Assembly (NCBI RefSeq): GCF_019880385.1
Contig: NZ_CP082273.1
Coordinates: 744,001 to 808,000, forward strand
Length of the DNA stretch: 64,000 bases
Origin: Nocardioides coralli
Lineage (GTDB): Bacteria > Actinomycetota > Actinomycetes > Propionibacteriales > Nocardioidaceae
Direction: 5' to 3'
In this document: in pieces, positions 42,487 through 52,226 of the stretch
Layout: every line of letters starts with the position of its first letter
How positions within the stretch are numbered: position 1 is the stretch's first letter
The notes under the pieces: model-generated
Databases searched by the model: none
What the model saw: the letters and a program-made list of their open reading frames with translations, nothing else
Told to the model about the DNA's origin: nothing
Program-made: the position numbers and the translations under genes

Positions 42487-43332
42487 TCAGCCGTGGAGGA
42501 CGGCCGCCAGCTCCTCGACCCCGTCGACGAGCCGGGTCCCCGGGCGGGCCCACGAGGCGTTGGCGTCCACGGCGTGCACCGGTACGCCGGCGGGCAACCG
42601 GCCCGACGCCGCCAGCTCGCCGGCCAGCTGCTGTGAACCGGCCCGGTCGTAGCCGCACGGGGCCACCACGACCACCTCGGGGTCGGCCGCCTGGACGGCC
42701 TCCCACGTCACCCGCTCGGACTTCGCGCCGGCCCGCCCGAGCAGCGGCTCGCCGCCGGCTGCCTCGACCATCTCGGGCACCCAGTGGCCGGGGGCGAAGG
42801 GCGGGTCGGTCCACTCGAGCAGCATGACGCGCAGTCGCGGCCGGCCGGCCACGCGCCGGCGTACGGCGGCGAGCCGGTTCCGCTGGTCCGCGACCAGCGC
42901 AGTTGCCTCGCTCTCGTGGCCGGTCGCCTTCCCGAGCGTCTCGATCGAGACCAGCACCTCCTCCAGGGTGTGCGGGTCGATCGTCAGCACCTCGGCCGTG
43001 CACCCCAGGTGGGCCAGCGCATCGTCGACCACGGAGACGTCGACCGCGCACACGGCGCAGAGGTCCTGGGTGACCACCAGGTCCGCGTCGAGGCCGGCGA
43101 GAGCGCCCTCGTCGAGGTGGTAGAGGTCCTCGCCGCGGGCCATCGCCGTGGCGACGAAGGCGTCGATCTCCGCCGGGGCGAGCCCCTCCGGCATCGCCGA
43201 GGTCGAGACGATGGTCCGCGAGCGTGCCTCGGCGGGGTGGTCGCACTCGAAGGTCACCCCCACCACGTCGTCGCCGGCGCCGATCGCGAAGAGGATCTCG
43301 GTGGTCGAGGGCAGCAGGGACACGATCCGCAC
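42487..43332 (-). CDS. BtuF-like cobalamin/metallophore binding protein
   Basis: This 281-residue protein has the type III periplasmic binding fold: RIVSLLPSTTEILFAIGAGDDVVGV at the N-terminus, then DLVVTQDLCAVC and VTWEAVQAADPEVVVVAPCG. It has no signal peptide or lipobox, so it may act in the cytoplasm, or the true start is not visible. No permease or ATPase gene is adjacent. GTG 43332 lies 7 bases after minus-strand TAGAGT (43345-43340). Convergent with the VWA gene. Confidence 0.8.
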   Translation of the reverse strand: MRIVSLLPSTTEILFAIGAGDDVVGVTFECDHPAEARSRTIVSTSAMPEGLAPAEIDAFVATAMARGEDLYHLDEGALAGLDADLVVTQDLCAVCAVDVSVVDDALAHLGCTAEVLTIDPHTLEEVLVSIETLGKATGHESEATALVADQRNRLAAVRRRVAGRPRLRVMLLEWTDPPFAPGHWVPEMVEAAGGEPLLGRAGAKSERVTWEAVQAADPEVVVVAPCGYDRAGSQQLAGELAASGRLPAGVPVHAVDANASWARPGTRLVDGVEELAAVLHG

Positions 43333-43339
43333 GGGCCCG

Positions 43340-43349
43340 ACTCTACGAT
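43340..43349. promoter_or_regulatory. Overlapping divergent leaderless -10 boxes
   Basis: ACTCTACGAT reads TAGAGT on the minus strand and TACGAT on the plus strand, sharing the central TA. Each box is 7 bases from its start codon (GTG 43332 and ATG 43357), so a 24-base gap serves two leaderless genes and the -35 regions fall inside the opposite coding sequences. Confidence 0.55.
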
Positions 43350-43356
43350 CGACCGC

Positions 43357-44316
43357 ATGACGGACCCCCTTGCCGGCCCCCTCGCCGGCCTGCAGGCACT
43401 CGCGCGCGACCGCACCGAGCGCGACGGCCTGGTCGCCCAGCTGCAGGTGGCGCGTTCTCGCCGCGACGCGGCGCAGCAACGCGTCGAGGAGGCGCGCACC
43501 CGGCTGCACGCCGAGCACGCCGACGTCGAGGCCCTGGAGTCGATGTCGCTGACCCGGGTCCTGGCCGGGCTCCGCGGCAGCCGCGACGCCGACCTCGACC
43601 GCGAACGGGCCGAGGAGCAGGCGGCGCGCTACGCCCTCGCGGAGGCCGAGGCGCGCGCCGCGGTCGAGGAGCGCGAGGTGCAGACCCTGACCTCGCGGGT
43701 CAACGGCTACGGCGACCTCGAGGCACGGCACGCCGAGCTGCTGGTCGCCCGCGAGCAGGAGCTCGCGGCCGACCCGGCGGCCGCTGCGACCGCCGCCACG
43801 CTGGCGGAGCTCGCCGAGCGGACGGGGGTGCTCGAGGCCGAGCAGACCCAGATCGCCGAGGCCCACGCCGCGGGCGCCCAGGCCCACGCGGCGCTCGACG
43901 CGGCGCTGCGCCACCTGGGCGGGGCCGGGTCGTGGGCGACGTACGACACCTTCTTCGGGGGCGGCATGGTCGCCGACCTCGTCAAGCACGACAAGCTCGA
44001 CCGGGCGGCCCGCCTGATGCGGGAGGCCGACGCGGCCCTGGCCCGGCTGGCCCACGAGCTCGCCGACGTCGGGGTGGGCGCCGTGGGCGAGATCGGCATC
44101 TCCGACCTCACCAGGGCGCTCGACGTGTGGTTCGACAACCTCTTCAGCGACTGGGCGGTCCGCGACCGGATCGCCCGGGCGTCGGAGCGCGTCCACCACC
44201 TGCGGGACGCCGTCGACCGGATCGGGCACGACCTCGCCAGCCGGCGCGCGGAGGGCTCCGCCCGGCTGGTGGCCCTGGCCGCGGAGCGCGAGCGGCTGCT
44301 GACCGAGGGCACCTGA
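43357..44316 (+). CDS. Coiled-coil protein of unknown function
   Basis: I do not recognise this 319-residue protein. The first 190 residues are strongly helical and rich in Ala/Glu/Arg (QRVEEARTRLHAEHADVEAL, then ALAEAEARAAVEEREVQTL), a likely long coiled coil. The middle has GGAGSWATYDTFFGGGMVADLVKHDKLD, and the end is again helical. The GSWxTYDTFFGGG segment looks conserved rather than coil and may be a binding site. No signal or membrane segment. It is directly followed by the transporter gene (no gap). The ATG is leaderless by position. Confidence 0.65.
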   Translation: MTDPLAGPLAGLQALARDRTERDGLVAQLQVARSRRDAAQQRVEEARTRLHAEHADVEALESMSLTRVLAGLRGSRDADLDRERAEEQAARYALAEAEARAAVEEREVQTLTSRVNGYGDLEARHAELLVAREQELAADPAAAATAATLAELAERTGVLEAEQTQIAEAHAAGAQAHAALDAALRHLGGAGSWATYDTFFGGGMVADLVKHDKLDRAARLMREADAALARLAHELADVGVGAVGEIGISDLTRALDVWFDNLFSDWAVRDRIARASERVHHLRDAVDRIGHDLASRRAEGSARLVALAAERERLLTEGT

Positions 44317-45084
44317 GTGGACGAGGTCCTGCTGTGGCTGGCGCTCGCCGGGTTCGCCGCCGGCTTTGTCGACGCCGTGGTCGGCGGCGGCGGCCTGATC
44401 CAGCTGCCGGCGCTGCTCCTCGGGCTGCCCGGGGCGAGCCCGGTGCAGGTGCTCGCCACCAACAAGCTCGCCTCGATCTGCGGCACGACGGTGAGCAGCG
44501 CGACCTACTACCGACGGGTCCGGCCCGATCCGCGCACGTTCCTCCCGCTGATGCTGCTGGCCTTCGTGGGATCCGCGCTCGGCGCGCTGGTGGCGACCCA
44601 GATCCCGAAGTCGGCGTTCGACCCCATCGTCCTCGTCGCCCTGGTCGTGGTGGGGGCCTACGTGCTCCTGAAGCCCAAGCTGGGTGAGCAGACCGTGCTC
44701 CGCTTCGCCGGTCACCGCCACCTGGCCGCGGCCATGGTGACGGGTCTGGCGATCGGCTTCTACGACGGCGCGCTCGGCCCGGGCACGGGGAGCTTCTTCG
44801 TGTTCACGCTCGTGGGGCTGATGGGGTACTCGTTCCTGGAGGCCAGCGCGAAGGCGCGCCTCGCCAACTGGACCACCAACCTCGCGGCGCTCGTCGTGTT
44901 CGTGCCGGCGGGCGCGGTGCTCTGGAAGACGGGGCTGGTGATGGGGGTGTGCAACCTGCTCGGCGGCTGGCTCGGCGCCCGCACCGCCATCTCCCGGGGC
45001 AGCCGGTTCGTGCGGGTGTTCTTCGTCGTCGTCGTGTCCGCCTTCATCGTCCGGATCGGTGGGGACGTGGTCGGGTTCTGGTGA
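44317..45084 (+). CDS. TSUP (TauE/SafE) family permease
   Basis: This is a 255-residue membrane protein with about eight hydrophobic helices. The family signatures LALAGFAAGFVDAVVGGGGLIQLPALL at the N-terminus and GFYDGALGPGTGSFFVF at the start of the second half are both present. Such proteins export sulfite, sulfoacetate or related organic sulfur compounds; the substrate here is unknown. GTG 44317 follows directly on the upstream stop, suggesting coupling with the coiled-coil gene. Confidence 0.9.
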   Translation: MDEVLLWLALAGFAAGFVDAVVGGGGLIQLPALLLGLPGASPVQVLATNKLASICGTTVSSATYYRRVRPDPRTFLPLMLLAFVGSALGALVATQIPKSAFDPIVLVALVVVGAYVLLKPKLGEQTVLRFAGHRHLAAAMVTGLAIGFYDGALGPGTGSFFVFTLVGLMGYSFLEASAKARLANWTTNLAALVVFVPAGAVLWKTGLVMGVCNLLGGWLGARTAISRGSRFVRVFFVVVVSAFIVRIGGDVVGFW

Positions 45085-45116
45085 ATCAGGCATCGGGCCG
45101 GACGGCGTTTGCGACC

Positions 45117-46916
45117 ATGGCCCGGATGTCCTCGCCGATCCTCCGTCCCCGCGTCGCGGCACTGGTGGTCGCCCTGCTGCTGAGCGCCTGCACCGGCGAC
45201 GGGACCGAGCCCGCCTCCGAGGAGTCCGAGGCGGCAGCCTCGCCGTCGGCGACCGACGTCCCGGCGGAGCCGGGACCGGCGGAGGAGATCGGGCTGGTCG
45301 AGGGATGGGGTCCCTCCCAGGCCCAGCTGGACCGCGCCGTACGCCAGGCGCGTCGGCTCACGGTGCCGGAGCTCGCCGGCCAGCTGATCGTCGCCTCGTG
45401 GTCCGGGACGCGCGCCCCGGTGCGGATGGTGCGTGACCTGCACCTCGGTGGGGTGATCGCGTTCAGCGAGAACGCCACCTCGGCCCAGCAGATCGCCATG
45501 GTGAACCGGTCCCTGCGACGCCGGGTCCCGCGACCCTGGCCCTTGTTCGTCGGGGTGGACCAGGAGGGCGGCATCGTGGAGCGGGTCGCCACCACGCCGT
45601 TCCCGGCCTTCATGAGCACCGGCGCCGCCAGGGACGGCGACCTCACGACCCGCGTCTTCCGGCGGTACGGCGCCGAGCTGGCCGGCCTCGGCTTCACCGT
45701 CGACCTCGCCCCGGTCGCCGACGTCACCACCGGGCCGGCCGACCCCACGATCGGGTCCCGCTCGCCGGGCTCGGACCCGCGCCTGGTCGCCGAGCACGCG
45801 GAGGCGGCCGCGAGTGGGCTGACCGCCGGTGGGGTGGTCCCGGTCCTCAAGCACTTCCCCGGCCACGGCTCGGTCCCCGCCGACAGCCATCTCACCCTGC
45901 CCGTGCAGGAGCGGTCGCTGCGCCAGCTGCGTCGGGCCGACCTGGCGCCGTTCGCGGCCGCGGTCGAGGCAGGCCTGCCGGCGGTGATGACCGGACACCT
46001 CGACGTCCGTGCCGTCGCCCCCCGTGTGCCGTCGAGCCTCTCCCGCAAGGTCGTGACCGGCCTGCTGCGCGAGGAGCTCGGGTTCGAGGGCCTCGTGGTC
46101 ACCGACTCGCTCCAGATGGCAGCCGTGACGCGGCGGCGCGACCCGGCGGCGGTGGCCGTGCAGGCGATCCGGGCCGGCAACGACGTGCTGCTGATGCCGC
46201 CGGATCCGGCAGCGGCCCGGCTGGCCCTGGTCCGGGCGGTGCGCCGGGGGACTCTGACCCGCACCCGCCTGGTGCAGTCCGCGGCCCGCCAGATCGCGCT
46301 GCTCCTGCACACCGTCCGCGACGGTCGCGGGGTGCCGGCGGGTTCCTCGCGCGCGGCGTCGCGCGAGCTGTCGGCCGCCGCGGTCACCGTGGTCGCCGGG
46401 CCGTGCGAGGGCCGTCTCGTCGGCGACGCGGTGGTCCCGCTGGGTGACCCGGGCACGGCGAGGGCCTTCATCCCGGCTGCCCGTGCCGCCGGGCTGGAGG
46501 TCCGGGTGCCCCGGAGGCCGCCGGACCGGCTCGCGGACGCGCGCCCGCGTCCCGAGCGGCGGGCGGGGGAGTCCCGCGCAGACCACCGTGACCGGGTGCG
46601 TCGGTGGCAGCGGCAGGAGCGCCGGCGCCGCGAGGCGCTCGCCGCGTGGCAGGCCGACGAGGAGGAACGGCTCGGCGACGCGGCCCGCGTGGCCTTCGCC
46701 GGGTACGGCGACGGGCCGGTCACCGGCGACGTCGCCGTGGCCACGGACACCCCCTACGTGCTCGCCTCGTCCCGCGCGCGGGTGCGCGTGGCGACCTACG
46801 GGGCCACCCCGGGAGCGATGTCCGCACTGGTCGACGTGCTCACCGGCCAGGCGACCGCACCGGGCCGGCTGCCGGTCCACATGCCCGGCGTACCCCGTGC
46901 CGGCTGCGGGGTCTGA
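45117..46916 (+). CDS. GH3 beta-N-acetylhexosaminidase-like lipoprotein
   Basis: This exported lipoprotein glycosidase has about 600 residues. The lipobox LLLSACTG is followed by a Ser/Glu-rich linker. The NagZ-type barrel shows GGVIAFSENATS, FVGVDQEGGIVERV, KHFPGHG, the ADSHLTLP segment with the His/Asp acid-base dyad, and the nucleophile Asp in VVTDSLQM. A second C-terminal domain (about 400-600) includes an unusual Arg-rich, probably coiled stretch (RRWQRQERRRREALAAWQ). It probably cleaves muropeptide sugars at the cell surface. ATG 45117 is used; GTG 45081 (GTGA overlap) and ATG 45126 are alternatives. Confidence 0.88.
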   Translation: MARMSSPILRPRVAALVVALLLSACTGDGTEPASEESEAAASPSATDVPAEPGPAEEIGLVEGWGPSQAQLDRAVRQARRLTVPELAGQLIVASWSGTRAPVRMVRDLHLGGVIAFSENATSAQQIAMVNRSLRRRVPRPWPLFVGVDQEGGIVERVATTPFPAFMSTGAARDGDLTTRVFRRYGAELAGLGFTVDLAPVADVTTGPADPTIGSRSPGSDPRLVAEHAEAAASGLTAGGVVPVLKHFPGHGSVPADSHLTLPVQERSLRQLRRADLAPFAAAVEAGLPAVMTGHLDVRAVAPRVPSSLSRKVVTGLLREELGFEGLVVTDSLQMAAVTRRRDPAAVAVQAIRAGNDVLLMPPDPAAARLALVRAVRRGTLTRTRLVQSAARQIALLLHTVRDGRGVPAGSSRAASRELSAAAVTVVAGPCEGRLVGDAVVPLGDPGTARAFIPAARAAGLEVRVPRRPPDRLADARPRPERRAGESRADHRDRVRRWQRQERRRREALAAWQADEEERLGDAARVAFAGYGDGPVTGDVAVATDTPYVLASSRARVRVATYGATPGAMSALVDVLTGQATAPGRLPVHMPGVPRAGCGV

Positions 46917-46922
46917 CGCCGC

Positions 46923-48080
46923 CTAGAGCGGCTCGACGAGCAGCGCGGTCCCGTGGCCGGCGACCCGCGTCAGTACCAGCGTCGCGGCCCGGTCACCCTG
47001 CAGCGACAGCCGCTGTCGCAGCTGGTCGGGCACGACGCTGACCCCGCGCTTCTTGATCGTCAGTGATCCGATCCCACGCTCGCGCAGGGCGGCGCGGAGC
47101 GGCTTCTCCCGGTAGGGGAGCTCCTCGGTCACCCGGTAGCCGCGGGCGAACGGGGTCCGGAAGGCGTGGTCGGAGGTGACGTAGGCGATGTGCTCGTCGA
47201 CGAGTCCGCCACCGACCCCCGCGGCGACGGCGGTGACCAGCCCCGCCCGGATCACCGCGCCGTCCGGCTCGTAGAGGTAGTCGGCCACGGCCCGGACCTC
47301 CGCCGCGTCGTCGTCCTCGTCGGTGATCGTCGCCAGGCCACCGTGGCCGATCACCGTGGCCCGGCGCGAGACGGTCGCCAGCCTCTCCGACCAGAGCGCG
47401 GCCTCCTTCACCTCGCCGTGGTCGCTGACCCACTCGGCCTCCACCTCGGCGGGAACCAGGTCGTGGGGGATGCCCGGGGCCACCTTGACGCACGCGGCGC
47501 GCCGGAACAGCTCCGAGACGAACGACCACGGCGGCGTCCAGTCGTCGACGGAGAACTGCCGACCGCGCGCGGAGCGCCGTGCGGGGTCGGCGAACGCCAC
47601 GTCGAAGGGGGAGGTGTCGAGCCGGGTCGCGTCGGCGACCGTGACCGCGCCGGGCAGCCCCAGCGCCGCCAGGTTGGCCTCGGCCACCGCGACGCGCACC
47701 GGGTCGAGGTCGACTCCCGCCACGGTCATGCCCGCCGCCGCGGCCGCGACGAGGTCGCCGCCGATGCCGCAGCCCAGGTCGATGACGGTGGTGGTCGAGG
47801 CCGCCTCGAGCCGGGCCGCGCGGTGGCGCGCGACCGGGAGCCGGGTCGCCTGCTCGAGGCCCTCGGGGGTGAAGTACATCCGGCGGGCCAGGTCGCCGAA
47901 CTTGTCGACGGCGCGGCGTCGCAGCTCGACCTGGGTGAGGGCGGCCGCCACCTGGTCGGAGGTGCCCAACCTGCGCAGCCGGGACTGCACCGCCAGCTCC
48001 TCGCCGGTCTCGGACTCGGCGGCGGCGAGCAGCTGCTGACCGTCGTCGGTGAGCAGCCACCGGAAGGCGTCGAGGTGCAT
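46923..48080 (-). CDS. THUMP-like class I SAM methyltransferase
   Basis: This is a methyltransferase-like protein of 385 residues. The SAM motif VIDLGCGIGGDLVAAA starts near residue 98, followed by VAGVDLDPVRVAVAEAN. A DPARR motif (FADPARRSARG) stands where DPPY occurs in nucleic-acid methyltransferases. The C-terminal THUMP-like domain holds SLTIKKRGVSVVPDQLR. An RNA substrate is likely but not proven. The N-terminal 90 residues are helical. Convergent with the GH3 gene, 6 bases apart. Confidence 0.83.
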   Translation of the reverse strand: MHLDAFRWLLTDDGQQLLAAAESETGEELAVQSRLRRLGTSDQVAAALTQVELRRRAVDKFGDLARRMYFTPEGLEQATRLPVARHRAARLEAASTTTVIDLGCGIGGDLVAAAAAGMTVAGVDLDPVRVAVAEANLAALGLPGAVTVADATRLDTSPFDVAFADPARRSARGRQFSVDDWTPPWSFVSELFRRAACVKVAPGIPHDLVPAEVEAEWVSDHGEVKEAALWSERLATVSRRATVIGHGGLATITDEDDDAAEVRAVADYLYEPDGAVIRAGLVTAVAAGVGGGLVDEHIAYVTSDHAFRTPFARGYRVTEELPYREKPLRAALRERGIGSLTIKKRGVSVVPDQLRQRLSLQGDRAATLVLTRVAGHGTALLVEPL

Positions 48081-48160
48081 CCGCCGATCCTGTCAGAGGA
48101 GCGGGTGGGGCTCCCGGCAGGTGGAGCCGGTCGACACGGTCGGGCCTGGGCAGCCCACTC

Positions 48161-48185
48161 TGGCACTCACGTGGGGTGAGTGCTA
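48161..48185 (+). promoter_or_regulatory. CIRCE operator 1 (HrcA site)
   Basis: GCACTC (48163-48168), nine bases, GAGTGC (48178-48183): an exact CIRCE core upstream of groES. A -10 box TAGCGT (48184-48189) begins at its right edge, so HrcA binding would block transcription. Confidence 0.88.
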
Positions 48186-48195
48186 GCGTCTGATC

Positions 48196-48220
48196 TGGCA
48201 CTCTCGCCCTGAGGGTGCCA
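48196..48220 (+). promoter_or_regulatory. CIRCE operator 2 (HrcA site)
   Basis: A second inverted repeat, GCACTC (48198-48203), nine bases, GGGTGC (48213-48218), has one mismatch in the core. It lies 10 bases after the first and inside the groES leader. Confidence 0.8.
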
Positions 48221-48333
48221 GCGCTTGCGACGACGCACGGCACCCGCGACGACGTACGTCCCCCGCAGGCACAAACGTCCCGGAGCCGCCGGGCTCCTCC
48301 GCAGGATGAAGAGAAAGTAGAGGTTGATCAGAA

Positions 48334-48627
48334 GTGTCGGTCAACATCAAGCCCCTCGAGGACCGCATCGTCGTGAAGCCCCTCGACGCCGAGCAGACCA
48401 CCGCCTCCGGCCTGGTCATCCCCGACACCGCCAAGGAGAAGCCCCAGGAGGGCGAGGTCCTGGCGATCGGTCCCGGTCGCATCGACGACAACGGCAACCG
48501 CGTCCCGCTGGACGTGGCCGTGGGCGACAAGGTCATCTACAGCAAGTACGGCGGCACCGAGGTCAAGTACGCCGGTGAGGAGTACCTGATCCTCAGCGCC
48601 CGCGACGTCCTCGCCGTGGTCGGCTGA
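48334..48627 (+). CDS. groES: Co-chaperonin GroES
   Basis: This is the 97-residue lid of the chaperonin. It starts [15 protein letters not shown], has the mobile loop [19 protein letters not shown], and ends [15 protein letters not shown], all canonical. The GTG start at 48334 is used. It has a 5' leader of about 140 bases with two CIRCE operators, so heat-shock control by HrcA is expected. groEL follows after 115 bases. Confidence 0.97.
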   Translation: MSVNIKPLEDRIVVKPLDAEQTTASGLVIPDTAKEKPQEGEVLAIGPGRIDDNGNRVPLDVAVGDKVIYSKYGGTEVKYAGEEYLILSARDVLAVVG

Positions 48628-48645
48628 CGTTCCACCCCTTTTCGC

Positions 48646-50362
<1,717 letters not shown>

Positions 50363-50379
50363 GCCACCTGCTCAACGCG

Positions 50380-50410
50380 ACGGCCCACCCGGTCTCACCG
50401 GGTGGGCCGT
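50380..50410 (+). terminator. groEL terminator hairpin
   Basis: ACGGCCCACCCGGT (50380-50393) pairs perfectly with ACCGGGTGGGCCGT (50397-50410) over a 3-base loop, 18 bases after the groEL stop. Confidence 0.85.
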
Positions 50411-50465
50411 CGTCGTCCCCGGCGGGTTGCCCGTGCGGTGGGCTCGCGGGTGCTTCACTTCCCCC

Positions 50466-50873
50466 ATGACGGCAGCGAGGGTGGCCACCTGGGCGACGAC
50501 CGGGGCAGTGGTGATCTGGGCGGTCAAGGCCGTGGCGATCGGGACCGCGGGTGGGCTCGACCGCAGCCCGGCAGAGAGCCCGCTGTTCCTGGCGGGCATG
50601 CTCACCTTCCTGGTCGGCGTGGTGGCGATCGGGCTGGCCGTCACGGCCGGGCGGGGGCTGGCGGTGCGCCTGCTCGGGGTGCTCGGGGCCGTGACCGGCC
50701 TCTTCGTGGCCTGGATGGTCATCGACACCGCGATCGCCGCCCTCGCGCCCGAGCAGGACCCGCACTGGGTGTGGGAGGAGCTGCAGCTGTGGGTGATCGC
50801 GGTGCTCACGGCCGTCGGTTGGCAGGTGTGGGCGCGTCGGGAGCCGGCGACCGCGCCGGCGGCCGTGGGCTGA
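50466..50873 (+). CDS. Small four-helix membrane protein
   Basis: I do not recognise this 135-residue protein. Four hydrophobic segments are clear: VATWATTGAVVIWAVKAVAIG, FLAGMLTFLVGVVAIGLAV, LAVRLLGVLGAVTGLFVAW, and LWVIAVLTAVGWQVWA. An acidic loop (LAPEQDPHWVWEELQ) lies between the third and fourth. ATG 50466. It lies between the groEL terminator and an MFS gene that starts 47 bases downstream, so the two may be co-transcribed. Confidence 0.6.
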   Translation: MTAARVATWATTGAVVIWAVKAVAIGTAGGLDRSPAESPLFLAGMLTFLVGVVAIGLAVTAGRGLAVRLLGVLGAVTGLFVAWMVIDTAIAALAPEQDPHWVWEELQLWVIAVLTAVGWQVWARREPATAPAAVG

Positions 50874-50919
50874 GCGCGACCACCCGTCGCCGGGCGGCCG
50901 GCGTGTGGAAGGCTGCGGC

Positions 50920-52170
50920 GTGACCTCCCCCGTGCTCTCCCGTGCCGCGGAGCGGCGCCTGCTGTGGTTGGTGCCGGTCATCCTCGCCGGCCTGTCGATG
51001 CTCGGTCCCTTCAGCATCGACACCCCCTTCCCGGCGTTCCAGGAGATGGGCCGCGACTTCGCGGTCGACAGCGCCGAGATGCAGCTCGTCGTCTCGACGT
51101 ACCTGCTCGCGTTCGGGCTGATGAGCCCCTTCCACGGGCCGCTCTCCGACGCGCTGGGCCGCAAGCCGGTCATCGTCGGTGGGGTCGCGGTCTACGTCGC
51201 GTCGTCGATCGGCTGCGCCTTCGCCCCCGGCCTCGGCAGCCTGCTGGTGTTCCGGGTGCTGCAGGGTCTCAGCGCGGGCGGTGGGGTGATCGTCAGCCGC
51301 ACGGTGGTGCGCGACATGTACGACGGCGCGCAGGCGCAGCGGATGATGAGCCGGATCATGCTCATCTTCGGCCTCGCCCCGGCGGTCGCGCCGATCATCG
51401 GCGGCCTCCTGCTGCAGGTGGGTCCGTGGCCGGTCGTCTTCTGGTTCATGGCGGGGATCGGGCTGCTCCTCGTGACGGTGGTGGCCGTCGCCCTCCCCGA
51501 GACCCACCCGCCCGACCAGCGCACGCCGCTGAGGGTGGGGGCGCTGGTCGGGTCGATGCTGGCGGTGACCCGCCACCTGCCCTTCCACCGGGTCGCGTGG
51601 GCCGCGGCGCTCGGCTTCGCGGGGCAGTTCCTCTACATCGGGGCCGCGCCGATCTTCGTCGTGGAGCTGCTCGGTCTGGGCGAGCTCGACTTCTGGGTCT
51701 TCTTCGTGCCGATGATCGGCGGCGTCACGCTGGGCGCGCTCGTCTCCGGTCGTGCAGCCGGCCGCGTGGCTCCCAGCACCCTGATCACGGCGGCCATTGT
51801 GTTCTCGGTCCTCGGGGCGCTGGTCAACGTGGGGCTGGCGACGCTGCCGACCGCGGCCGACCTGCCCTGGGCCGTCGTGGGTCCGGCGCTGATCGCGGTC
51901 GGTACGGCGGCGGCGTACCCCAGCCTCCAGCTGGCGCTGCTCGACATGTTCCCGGCCAGCCGGGGCGCGGCGGTCTCGATGTTCACGTTCTTCACCCTGC
52001 TGCTCAACGGGGTCGCGGCCAGCGCGCTCGCGCCGTTGGTGACCGGCTCCGTGCTGACCCTGGCCCTGGCGTCGACCGTGATGGTCGCGGCAGGCCTGGG
52101 CTTCTGGGTCTGGCACCTGGCCGTCACCGGGCCGGACCCGCGGCCGCGCCCGACCGTGCGGAATCCGTGA
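50920..52170 (+). CDS. MFS drug efflux transporter (Bcr/CflA type)
   Basis: This is a 416-residue proton-driven exporter with twelve predicted helices. The Bcr/CflA signatures are MLGPFSIDTPFPAFQEM in helix 1, the loop motif GPLSDALGRKPVI, RVLQGLSAGGGVIVSRTVVRDMY in helix 4-5, and LIFGLAPAVAPIIGGLL in helix 5. The GTG at 50920 has GGAAGG eight bases upstream, better than the GTG at 50905. The substrate cannot be predicted. Confidence 0.92.
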   Translation: MTSPVLSRAAERRLLWLVPVILAGLSMLGPFSIDTPFPAFQEMGRDFAVDSAEMQLVVSTYLLAFGLMSPFHGPLSDALGRKPVIVGGVAVYVASSIGCAFAPGLGSLLVFRVLQGLSAGGGVIVSRTVVRDMYDGAQAQRMMSRIMLIFGLAPAVAPIIGGLLLQVGPWPVVFWFMAGIGLLLVTVVAVALPETHPPDQRTPLRVGALVGSMLAVTRHLPFHRVAWAAALGFAGQFLYIGAAPIFVVELLGLGELDFWVFFVPMIGGVTLGALVSGRAAGRVAPSTLITAAIVFSVLGALVNVGLATLPTAADLPWAVVGPALIAVGTAAAYPSLQLALLDMFPASRGAAVSMFTFFTLLLNGVAASALAPLVTGSVLTLALASTVMVAAGLGFWVWHLAVTGPDPRPRPTVRNP

Positions 52171-52226
52171 GCCGAGGGGTCTCCCGTCCTCCCGCCGGAC
52201 GCGCCACCGGCTGACGCCCTCGGCTC
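52169..52226. terminator. Bidirectional terminator between MFS and GH15 genes
   Basis: GAGCCGAGGG (52169-52178) pairs with CCCTCGGCTC (52217-52226) over a 38-base, GC-rich interior. The left arm overlaps the MFS stop codon and the right arm abuts the GH15 stop. Confidence 0.55.

Noticed and set aside
43333..45162. Long in-frame extension upstream of the BtuF-like gene
   Set aside because: It is antisense to the coiled-coil and TSUP genes and shows the composition of a shadow frame.
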